A stretch of DNA of 5,493 bases from Pseudomonadota bacterium (lineage in GTDB: Bacteria > Pseudomonadota > Gammaproteobacteria > Steroidobacterales > Steroidobacteraceae): contig JAJXWE010000145.1 of the NCBI GenBank assembly GCA_021781775.1, positions 1-5,493 on the forward strand. Direction: 5' to 3'. A program made the position numbers and the translations under genes. This document shows, piece by piece, positions 1-5,254 of this stretch. The notes below the pieces were generated by a model, which worked only from the letters and a program-made list of their open reading frames with translations, had not been told where the DNA came from and made no database searches. Position 1 is the stretch's first letter, and each line of letters starts with the position of its first letter.

Positions 1-1
1 C

Positions 2-919
2 TCTGTGGCGCGCATCAGCCCGAACCTGCTGCGGCGCGCCTCGCCCTGGCTCTACGGTCTTGGCGTCCTGCTGCTGCTCGCGGTGGCGGCCGTCGGCCAC
101 GTGCACCTCGGCGCCAAGCGCTGGCTCGACCTGGGCCCGATTCACTTCCAGCCCTCCGAGCTGATGAAGCTCGCCGTGCCCATGATGTGCGCCTGGTACC
201 TGCACGAGCGGCCCCTGCCCCCGCGCGCGCGCGACCTCGGCATGCTCGGACTCATCATTCTCGTGCCCGTGGTGCTGGTGGCGAAGGAGCCGGATCTGGG
301 CACCGCCGCGCTGATCATCGCCGCCGGCGCGGTGGTGGTGTTTCTCTCCGGCCTGCGCGTGCGGGTGCTTGTCAGCCTGGTGCTCCTCGCCGTCCTCGGC
401 GCGGCGGTGGGCCTGCGCTTCATGCACGGCTACCAGCGCGAGCGGCTGCTCACCTTCCTCAATCCCGAGGCGCATCCGCTCGGGGCCGGCTACCACATCA
501 TCCAGTCGCAGATCGCGGTCGGCTCCGGCGGGCTGTTCGGCAAGGGGTGGATGGCCGGCAGCCAGGCGCAACTCGACTTCCTACCCGAGCGCACCACGGA
601 TTTCATCTTTGCTGTGATCGGTGAGGAGTTCGGGCTGGTCGGTCTCGCGCTGCTGCTGCTGCTGTACGCGTTCGTCATCGGCCGCTCGATCTACCTTGCC
701 ATGCAGTGTCCGGACACGTTCTCGCGGCTGCTCGGCGGCAGTGTCGCGCTCACGTTCTTCGTGTACGTGTTCATCAACGCCGGCATGGTGACGGGGCTCG
801 TGCCCGTGGTGGGCGTGCCGTTGCCGCTGGTCAGTTACGGCGGCAGTTCCGTGGTGACGGTCCTGACCGGTTTCGGTATTCTCATGTCGTTGTTTTCGCA
901 TCGGAAGCTGATGGGCTAA
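2..919 (+). CDS. rodA: RodA, SEDS-family peptidoglycan glycosyltransferase (5'-truncated)
   Basis: RodA is the integral-membrane SEDS polymerase of the elongasome. With PBP2 it polymerises lipid II into glycan strands during side-wall growth. The reading frame is open from base 2. The GTG at 5 is not the true start, because the protein aligns with E. coli RodA from about residue 60 onward, so the first membrane segments lie outside the window. Of the 305 residues present, hydrophobic segments lie near 10-28, 50-66, 78-94, 99-137, 203-228, 245-270 and 275-298 (counted from the GTG). Family signatures seen are KRWLDLG, FQPSELMK, PDLGT, GAGYHIIQSQIAVGSGG, FLPERTTDFIFAV and GVPLPLVSYGGSS. The presumed catalytic Asp of the TDFIF motif is residue 199 (bases 599-601). 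The His usually preceding that motif (HTD) is Thr here. mltB begins 11 bases after the stop. Confidence in family and gene is very high. FtsW is unlikely given the RodA-type motifs and the neighbours. Confidence 0.97.
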   Translation, partial: SVARISPNLLRRASPWLYGLGVLLLLAVAAVGHVHLGAKRWLDLGPIHFQPSELMKLAVPMMCAWYLHERPLPPRARDLGMLGLIILVPVVLVAKEPDLGTAALIIAAGAVVVFLSGLRVRVLVSLVLLAVLGAAVGLRFMHGYQRERLLTFLNPEAHPLGAGYHIIQSQIAVGSGGLFGKGWMAGSQAQLDFLPERTTDFIFAVIGEEFGLVGLALLLLLYAFVIGRSIYLAMQCPDTFSRLLGGSVALTFFVYVFINAGMVTGLVPVVGVPLPLVSYGGSSVVTVLTGFGILMSLFSHRKLMG

Positions 920-923
920 GGAG
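918..923 (+). promoter_or_regulatory. Shine-Dalgarno site for mltB
   Basis: AAGGAG overlaps the rodA stop codon and lies 7 bases before the GTG at 931. It decides the mltB start: the frame is open further upstream inside rodA, but only this GTG has both a strong site and a signal peptide directly after it. Confidence 0.85.
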
Positions 924-930
924 CGCTTCA

Positions 931-1998
931 GTGCTGCGATCGATCCTCCCTGCCCTGCTCGTGCTCGGTCTCGTGGCGCGCCCCGCCGAGGCCGCGCCGC
1001 AAACCGGCGCGCATTTTTCGCGCCCGCAGCTGCAGCGCTTCGCCGCCCACGTCGCCCGCCGTGACGGCCTGAACCGCGCGCACGTGCTGCGGATCCTGGA
1101 GCAGGCGAGGCCGCAACCGTCGATCATCGCGATGATGAACCGGCCCGCCGAGCACGTGCTCGAGTGGTGGCAGTACCGGCGCATCTTCCTTAACCCGGCA
1201 CGCATCGCTGCCGGCGCCGCCTTCTGGCAGGCGCACCGGCGGGCGCTGGCGCGCGTCGGCGCCGAGCAGGGCGTCGATCCGCGCTACATCGTCGCCATCC
1301 TCGGCGTGGAGACCTATTACGGTCGGCTCACCGGCTCGTTCCGGGTGCTCGATGCGCTGAGCACTCTGGCCTTCGATTATCCGGCGCGCAGCCGGTTCTT
1401 CGCCCTCGAGCTCGAACACTTCCTCGTGCTGGCGCAGCGCGACCGGCTCGACCCGCTCACCGTGAAGGGCTCCTACGCCGGCGCGATGGGGCCGATGCAG
1501 TTCATGCCCTCGGCCTATCTGCGCTATGCGCGCGCGACGGGCGATGGACCGCCGAACCTGTTCTCCGACTGGGACGACATCTTCGCGAGTGTCGCCAACT
1601 ACCTGCGCGAGCACGGCTGGCAGCCCGGCGCGCCGGTTCTCGCCCGCGTGCGGATCGAGCCGGGCGCCCGCTTCGAGGTCGATCCGCACAACCTCGCGCT
1701 CGATCGCACCGTGGGCACGCTCGCCGCGCAGGGCGTCGAGGTCGAGAGCGACCAGAGCGCCGACACGCCCGTCGTGCTGCTGCTCGCGCACACGCGTTCC
1801 GGGCCCATTTACCGGGTCGGGTTCAACAACTTCCACGCGCTGCTGACCTACAACCACAGCAAGCTGTACGTCATGGCGGTGGATGAGCTGGCACAGGCGA
1901 TCGCACGGCGCGTGCACCCGGCGAGCAACCCGCACGAGCTGTCCGCGGCGGCCCGCGCCGCGCACGGCCCGGCGGGCGGCCCGGGCCAGCCGCGGTGA
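931..1998 (+). CDS. mltB: Lytic murein transglycosylase B (MltB/Slt35 family)
   Basis: This 355-residue periplasmic lytic transglycosylase cleaves the MurNAc-GlcNAc bond of peptidoglycan, forming 1,6-anhydroMurNAc ends. The GTG start at 931 gives a Sec signal peptide (residues 1 to about 21, hydrophobic core LPALLVLGLVA, likely cut after AEA). The catalytic Glu is E127 in LGVETYYG, matching E162 of E. coli MltB. The motif GAMGPMQFMPS is at 184-194 and the C-terminal family motif with YNHS at 307-310. The last 30 residues or so are Ala/Gly/Pro-rich and look like an unstructured tail. No lipobox Cys is present, so the protein is predicted soluble, like the Pseudomonas SltB-type enzymes and unlike E. 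coli MltB, which is an outer-membrane lipoprotein. It sits between rodA and rlpA, as I recall for pseudomonads. Its last bases overlap the rlpA start (GTGA), implying translational coupling. No peptidoglycan-binding domain is visible. Confidence 0.95.
   Translation: MLRSILPALLVLGLVARPAEAAPQTGAHFSRPQLQRFAAHVARRDGLNRAHVLRILEQARPQPSIIAMMNRPAEHVLEWWQYRRIFLNPARIAAGAAFWQAHRRALARVGAEQGVDPRYIVAILGVETYYGRLTGSFRVLDALSTLAFDYPARSRFFALELEHFLVLAQRDRLDPLTVKGSYAGAMGPMQFMPSAYLRYARATGDGPPNLFSDWDDIFASVANYLREHGWQPGAPVLARVRIEPGARFEVDPHNLALDRTVGTLAAQGVEVESDQSADTPVVLLLAHTRSGPIYRVGFNNFHALLTYNHSKLYVMAVDELAQAIARRVHPASNPHELSAAARAAHGPAGGPGQPR
1966..1987 (+). promoter_or_regulatory. GC-only hairpin over the rlpA translation-initiation region
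   Basis: Bases 1966-1972 (GGCCCGG) and 1981-1987 (CCGGGCC) form a perfect 7-bp all-GC stem with an 8-base loop. It lies inside the mltB 3' end and finishes 7 bases before the rlpA GTG. It occupies the place where a Shine-Dalgarno site would be, and no purine-rich site is visible there. It could mask rlpA initiation unless ribosomes finishing mltB unfold it. High background GC makes chance stems common, so the regulatory role is only inferred. Confidence 0.35.
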
Positions 1999-2807
1999 GC
2001 GGCCCGCTGCAGCGGCGAGCGGCCCTGTGCGGGGCCGTCCTGCTCGCCGGTGCGCTCGGCGGCTGCGCCACCAGTCATCACGCGCTCGCCGGTTCCGGCA
2101 CCGGCCTGCCGCCGCTGCCCTCGGGCTGGCACGCCATTCCCAATCCCGTTCCGCACTACCTGCCGCCGGCGCCGCGCGGCAATCCGCCCTTCTACGACGT
2201 GAACGGCCGGCGCTACTACGTGCTCGCCAGCGCCGCCGGCTACAACCAGGTCGGCGTCGCCTCCTGGTACGGTCCGACCTTCGACGGCAAGTACACCGCC
2301 GACGGCGAGCGCTACGACATGTACGCGATGACCGCGGCCAACAAGGTGCTGCCGCTGCCGACCTACGTGCGCGTCACCGACTTGTCCAACGGCCGCAGCA
2401 TCGTCGTCAAAGTCAACGACCGCGGCCCATTCGTGGCGCACCGCCTGATCGACCTGTCCTACGTGGCGGCCGCCAAGCTCGGCATGCTCGGCACCGGTAC
2501 GGCGCTGGTCGATGTGCAGGCGATCACGCCCGGCAGTCCCGCCACGATCGCGAGCGCCATGCAGCCGGTCGGCGCGCTCCTGTACGTGCAGGTCGGGGCG
2601 TTCAGCGTGCCCGCCAACGCCGAGCGCGTCCTGGCGCGCCTGCAGGCGGCCGGCATGGCCAACGCCTTCATCCTTTCCCCGTCGGTGACCGGGGGTGATC
2701 TGTACCGCGTACGCGTCGGCCCGATCAGCGCCGTGGACCAGTATGATCGGCTCGCCGCGCACCTCACCAGCCTCGGCTATCCCGGCGCCATCCTGGTCAA
2801 ACCGTGA
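1995..2807 (+). CDS. rlpA: RlpA, septal-ring lytic transglycosylase lipoprotein (DPBB + SPOR)
   Basis: RlpA proteins are outer-membrane lipoproteins. The Pseudomonas aeruginosa enzyme is a lytic transglycosylase acting on stem-peptide-free glycan at the division septum. This copy is 270 residues. It has a lipoprotein signal (RR at 7-8, lipobox LGGC, lipidated C24), a Pro-rich linker, a double-psi beta-barrel domain at about 86-175 (VGVASWYG, TADGERYDM, VKVNDRGPF, RLIDLSYAAA-like), and a C-terminal SPOR domain at about 197-270 (YVQVGAFS to the end) that binds denuded glycan. By motif alignment, E105 and D142 match E120 and D157 of the Pseudomonas enzyme. Residue 116, expected His (H131 equivalent), is Asn (codon AAC at 2340-2342). 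The GTG start overlaps the mltB stop and has no clear ribosome binding site, so coupling is likely. The identity is secure. Whether it retains full catalytic activity is open because of the Asn. Confidence 0.95.
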   Translation: MSGPLQRRAALCGAVLLAGALGGCATSHHALAGSGTGLPPLPSGWHAIPNPVPHYLPPAPRGNPPFYDVNGRRYYVLASAAGYNQVGVASWYGPTFDGKYTADGERYDMYAMTAANKVLPLPTYVRVTDLSNGRSIVVKVNDRGPFVAHRLIDLSYVAAAKLGMLGTGTALVDVQAITPGSPATIASAMQPVGALLYVQVGAFSVPANAERVLARLQAAGMANAFILSPSVTGGDLYRVRVGPISAVDQYDRLAAHLTSLGYPGAILVKP

Positions 2808-2902
2808 GCCTGATGCCCCCGTTGCATGACGAACTATCCGGCGTGAGCGCACTCTTATCCTGCGCTCCCCGCCGCCGCTTTCAGAAAGGAGGATCATTCC
2901 CC
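2808..2902 (+). other. Intergenic region rlpA-dacA
   Basis: This 95-base gap is the longest non-coding stretch in the window. It is visibly richer in A and T than its surroundings around 2822-2860 (TTGCATGACGAACTATCC, CTCTTATCC). That would suit an internal promoter for dacA, but I find no -35/-10 pair with correct spacing to a sigma-70 consensus. The gap is open in the dacA frame from a GTG at 2804 that overlaps the rlpA stop. The last part carries the dacA ribosome binding site. No terminator hairpin with a T-tract is visible, so readthrough from rlpA is expected. Confidence 0.5.
2885..2892 (+). promoter_or_regulatory. Strong Shine-Dalgarno site for dacA
   Basis: AAAGGAGG is nearly the full anti-16S complement and lies 10 bases before the ATG at 2903. 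It is the strongest ribosome binding site in the window. It fixes the dacA start at 2903 over the in-frame GTG at 2804 and ATG at 2813. Confidence 0.9.
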
Positions 2903-4069
2903 ATGCCCCGCTCGTCCGTCCCGTCCGTTCTCGCGGCCGCAGCGCTGCCCGTTCTGGCCGCCCTCGCCGGCGCCGCCCCGGCGGCCGTCGCTCCCGTACC
3001 GGTACCGCCGCCGCCCGCCCTTCCCGCGCACTCCTTCGTCCTGCTCGATTTCAACACCGGTCAGGTGCTCGCGCAGAAGAACGCCGATGACAAGCTGCCG
3101 ATGGCGAGCCTGACGAAACTCATGACCGCCTACATCGTGTTCTCGGCGCTGAAGAACGGCCAGCTCACGCTCGACACCCCGGTGACGATCAGCAAGGCGG
3201 CGTGGCGCACGGGCGGCTCGCGCATGTTCCTGAACCCCGGCAGCCAGGTCAGCGTGCTGAATCTGCTCAAGGGCATGATCGTCGAGTCGGGCAACGACGC
3301 CACGGTCGCGCTGGCGCAGAAAGTCGGCGGTACGCAGGCCGGCTTCGTGACGCTGATGAACGATTACGCGCGGCGGCTCGGTCTGAACTCGACGCACTAC
3401 GAGGACGTGGACGGTCTGCCCAAGCCTGACCACTTCACCACGGCACGCGATCTCGCCACGCTCGCCGCGGACATCATCCGCGACTTCCCGCAGTACTACT
3501 TCATCTTCAAGATCAAGAAGTTCACCTGGGACCACATCACGCAGCGCAACCGCGTCTCGCTGCTGTGGACCGATCCGTCGGTCGATGGCATGAAAACCGG
3601 CTTCACCGATGCGGCCGGCTACTGCATGGTCACCTCGGCCGAACGCAGCGGGATGCGGGTGGTCTCGGTGGTCCTCGGAGCGCCGAGCTGGAACGGACGC
3701 GTGCAAGACAGCGAGGCGCTGATCAACTACGGCTTCAACTTCTACGAGAACGAGAACGTCGCCTCAGCGCGCGCCATCGTCGCCCGGCCGCGCGTGTTCA
3801 AGTCGGCCGACGGCACGGCCGCGGTCGGCCCGGCACAGGCGATCGTGCTCACCGTGCCGCGCGGACCTGACGCGACGCTCAGCACCCGCATCGTGTGGAA
3901 CCACTGGCCGCTCGAGGCCCCGCTCGCCGCGGGTGCCGCCGTCGGCACGCTCATCGTCACCAACGGCGCCGGCCAGCAGGTGGTGAGCGCCCCGCTGGTC
4001 ACGCTCGGGCCGGTGCCGGAAGGCAGCCTGTTCACGCGGCTCGCCGACGACGTGCGGCTGTGGTTCTGA
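2903..4069 (+). CDS. dacA: D-alanyl-D-alanine carboxypeptidase (PBP5/6 type, DacA)
   Basis: This is a periplasmic low-molecular-weight penicillin-binding protein. It removes the terminal D-Ala from pentapeptide stems and so controls crosslinking and cell shape. It has 388 residues against 403 for E. coli PBP5. The signal peptide is at about 1-28, followed by a Pro/Val-rich stretch (29-41). The peptidase S11 domain starts at FVLLDFNTG. The three active-site motifs are intact: S69-L-T-K72 (nucleophile and base), S129-G-N131 and K231-T-G233. A C-terminal PBP5 beta domain follows (about 290-370), ending in EGSLFTRLADDVRLWF. That end resembles the PBP5 amphipathic membrane-anchor helix, shorter by about five residues. 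The conserved Q-x-NRN segment before KTG reads QRNRV. The ATG at 2903 is supported by the ribosome binding site and signal peptide. The neighbours (rlpA before, ybeD/lipB after) match the classical dacA locus. I am confident in the function. dacA versus dacC naming rests on context. Confidence 0.96.
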   Translation: MPRSSVPSVLAAAALPVLAALAGAAPAAVAPVPVPPPPALPAHSFVLLDFNTGQVLAQKNADDKLPMASLTKLMTAYIVFSALKNGQLTLDTPVTISKAAWRTGGSRMFLNPGSQVSVLNLLKGMIVESGNDATVALAQKVGGTQAGFVTLMNDYARRLGLNSTHYEDVDGLPKPDHFTTARDLATLAADIIRDFPQYYFIFKIKKFTWDHITQRNRVSLLWTDPSVDGMKTGFTDAAGYCMVTSAERSGMRVVSVVLGAPSWNGRVQDSEALINYGFNFYENENVASARAIVARPRVFKSADGTAAVGPAQAIVLTVPRGPDATLSTRIVWNHWPLEAPLAAGAAVGTLIVTNGAGQQVVSAPLVTLGPVPEGSLFTRLADDVRLWF

Positions 4070-4087
4070 GGCGCCCGCACGCGCACC

Positions 4088-4092
4088 GGGAG
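4088..4092 (+). promoter_or_regulatory. Shine-Dalgarno site for the aminotransferase gene
   Basis: GGGAG lies 7 bases before the ATG at 4100, in the 30-base gap after dacA. It supports this ATG as the start. A second purine run (GAAGG) next to the ATG is too close to serve. Confidence 0.7.
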
Positions 4093-4099
4093 TTGAAGG

Positions 4100-4972
4100 A
4101 TGGCTGAGCCGTTCCCGACCTGCTACCTCAACGGCGCGTACCTGCCGCTCGCCGAGGCACGCATCTCCCCGCTCGACCGGGGGTTCCTGTTCGGCGACGG
4201 GGCCTACGAGGTGATGCCGGTTTACGCCGGCCGGCCGTTCCGCCTGGAGGCGCACTGCGCGCGCCTGACGCGCAGCCTCGGCGAGCTGCGCATGCACGAT
4301 CCTCTGTCGCGCGAGCAGTGGCGCGAGGTGTTTGCCACACTCATCGCCGCCGCCGGACGCGACGATCAGTACCTGTACTGGCAGGTGACCCGGGGCGCCG
4401 AGCGCGGCCGCAACCATGCGCCGCTGCCCGACATCCCGCGCACCGTGTTCGCCTTCGCTGCGCCCTGGCCGGCGCCGTCGCGCGAGACGCTGGAGCAGGG
4501 CGTGGCCTGCATCACCGCGACCGACACCCGCTGGGCGCGCTGCGACGTGAAGTCGACCGCCCTGCTCGCCAACGTGCTGCTGCGCCAGCTGGCGGTCGAT
4601 GCCGGGGCCGGCGAGACCATCCTGCTGCGCGAGGGACGCCTGACCGACGCTTCCGCCTCGGCGGTGCACGTGGTGATCGGCGGCGAGATCCGTACGCCGC
4701 CGAACTCGCACGAGATCCTCCCGAGCACCACGCGCACGGTGGTCGAGGAACTCGCCACCCGGGCCGCAATCCCGTGGCGGGCCGCGCCGGTCAGCGAGCC
4801 GGAGCTGCGTGCCGCCGAGGAGATCTGGATCTCGGCCGCCACGCGCGAGGTGCAGTCGGTGACGCGCCTCGACGGCCGGGCCGTCGGCGAGGGCCGGCCC
4901 GGACCGCTCTGGCGGCGGGTGCACACGGCGTTTCAGCAGTGGAAGCGCGAGTTGCAGGAGCGCCCCTGGTGA
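4100..4972 (+). CDS. dat: Class IV PLP-dependent aminotransferase, probable D-amino acid aminotransferase
   Basis: This 290-residue fold-type IV aminotransferase probably interconverts D-alanine and 2-oxoglutarate with pyruvate and D-glutamate. It aligns with Bacillus D-AAT along most of its length: LDRGFLFGDGAYEV at 25-38 (Y36 matches the substrate-site Tyr31), phosphate-binding R55, VTRG at 96-99, R104 and H106 (matching Arg98/His100, which hold the alpha-carboxylate in D-AAT), catalytic lysine K151 in RCDVKS, and SHEILPSTTR near 205. R104/H106 favours D-AAT over branched-chain aminotransferase (IlvE) or aminodeoxychorismate lyase (PabC), though those cannot be excluded. At the Glu177 position, which contacts the PLP ring nitrogen, this protein has D183, and the following GSSS is ASAS. 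The gene sits 30 bases after dacA and overlaps ybeD by 4 bases, so it is in the same transcript. A role in recycling D-Ala released by DacA, or in D-Glu supply, is inferred from context. Class IV membership is certain, substrate less so. Confidence 0.85.
   Translation: MAEPFPTCYLNGAYLPLAEARISPLDRGFLFGDGAYEVMPVYAGRPFRLEAHCARLTRSLGELRMHDPLSREQWREVFATLIAAAGRDDQYLYWQVTRGAERGRNHAPLPDIPRTVFAFAAPWPAPSRETLEQGVACITATDTRWARCDVKSTALLANVLLRQLAVDAGAGETILLREGRLTDASASAVHVVIGGEIRTPPNSHEILPSTTRTVVEELATRAAIPWRAAPVSEPELRAAEEIWISAATREVQSVTRLDGRAVGEGRPGPLWRRVHTAFQQWKRELQERPW
4956..4960 (+). promoter_or_regulatory. Shine-Dalgarno site for ybeD
   Basis: AGGAG within the 3' end of the aminotransferase gene lies 8 bases before the GTG at 4969. 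It selects that GTG as the ybeD start, although the frame is open for another 650 bases upstream. Confidence 0.85.
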
Positions 4973-5229
4973 GCAAGTCCGTCCTGGAGTTCCCGACCGA
5001 CTACCCCATCAAGATCATCGGCCGGCCGTCGGACGAGTTTCGCGCCCGGGTGCACGCGGTGGTCCTGCGCCACGCGCCGGGCCTGGAGGCCGAGCGGGTC
5101 AGCGAGCGCCTCAGCGGCAACGGCAACTTCCTGTCGATTTCCTACCTGCTGCTCGCCGAGAGCCGTGAGCAGGTCGAGGCGCTCACCGCGGAGCTGCGTG
5201 TCTGCGACGGGGTCATGATGCTGCTGTGA
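4969..5229 (+). CDS. ybeD: YbeD/DUF493 family protein
   Basis: This is a small cytoplasmic protein of 86 residues (E. coli YbeD has 87). The family has a ferredoxin-like alpha/beta fold resembling ACT regulatory domains, and its role is not established. Matches to E. coli YbeD include LEFPTDYPIKIIG near the N-terminus, VVLRHAPG in the middle, the GN segment followed by a beta strand (NFLSISYLLLAES), and EQVEALTAEL with the C-terminal VMMLL. The GTG start overlaps the aminotransferase stop (GTGA) and has a good ribosome binding site. The conserved position between dacA and lipB supports the assignment. Linkage to lipB has led to suggestions of a tie to lipoate metabolism, but nothing here tests that. 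It is the last plus-strand gene and faces lipB. Confidence 0.93.
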   Translation: MSKSVLEFPTDYPIKIIGRPSDEFRARVHAVVLRHAPGLEAERVSERLSGNGNFLSISYLLLAESREQVEALTAELRVCDGVMMLL

Positions 5230-5238
5230 AGCGCCGGT

Positions 5239-5254
5239 GCGCCTGCTCAGGCGC
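5239..5254. terminator. Perfect palindrome at the ybeD/lipB convergent junction, possible terminator hairpin
   Basis: GCGCCTG and CAGGCGC are separated by CT, giving a 6-bp stem (5239-5244 with 5249-5254) and a four-base GCTC loop in RNA from either strand. It begins 9 bases after the ybeD stop and covers the lipB stop codon (5247-5249). An overlapping alternative pairs AGCGCC (5230-5235) with GGCGCT (5250-5255). No T-tract follows on either strand, so this is not a classical intrinsic terminator. It may act as a weak bidirectional stop or as a 3'-end stabiliser. Confidence 0.35.

Noticed and set aside
5..7. GTG as a native rodA start
   Set aside because: The frame is open to the window edge and homology starts about 60 residues into RodA, so the gene is cut by the window boundary.
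650..664. Five consecutive CTG codons in rodA
   Set aside because: This is a Leu run inside a membrane segment using the preferred Leu codon of a high-GC genome. There is no reason to treat it as a functional repeat.
706..930. Upstream extension of mltB inside rodA
   Set aside because: The 75 extra codons read the rodA 3' end in another frame, and the signal peptide and ribosome binding site place the start at 931.
928..1965. Long minus-strand open frame (345 codons) opposite mltB
   Set aside because: It is rich in Arg, Gly and His with low-complexity composition, and shows no recognisable domain. It mirrors the high-GC codon pattern of the real gene on the other strand.
2822..2861. Possible sigma-70 promoter for dacA (TTGCAT, with TATCCT downstream)
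   Set aside because: The spacing between the boxes is 28 bases, far from the 16-18 required, and no better pair is visible.
1848..2897. Long minus-strand open frame (349 codons) opposite rlpA
   Set aside because: It spans the mltB end, rlpA and the intergenic gap, with Gly/Arg/Ala-rich translation and no motif. It is a GC-driven shadow.
2996..3005. GTACCGGTAC palindrome in dacA
   Set aside because: It encodes the Val-Pro repeats after the signal peptide. It is short, and no second copy or operator context is visible.
3764..4924. Long minus-strand open frame (386 codons) across the dacA end and the aminotransferase gene
   Set aside because: It crosses two well-supported plus-strand genes, has Arg/Gly-rich composition and no recognisable family features.
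4318..4968. Upstream extension of ybeD inside the aminotransferase gene
   Set aside because: The extension is Arg/Ala-rich shadow sequence. DUF493 similarity begins right after the GTG at 4969, which has its own ribosome binding site and yields the family's usual length.
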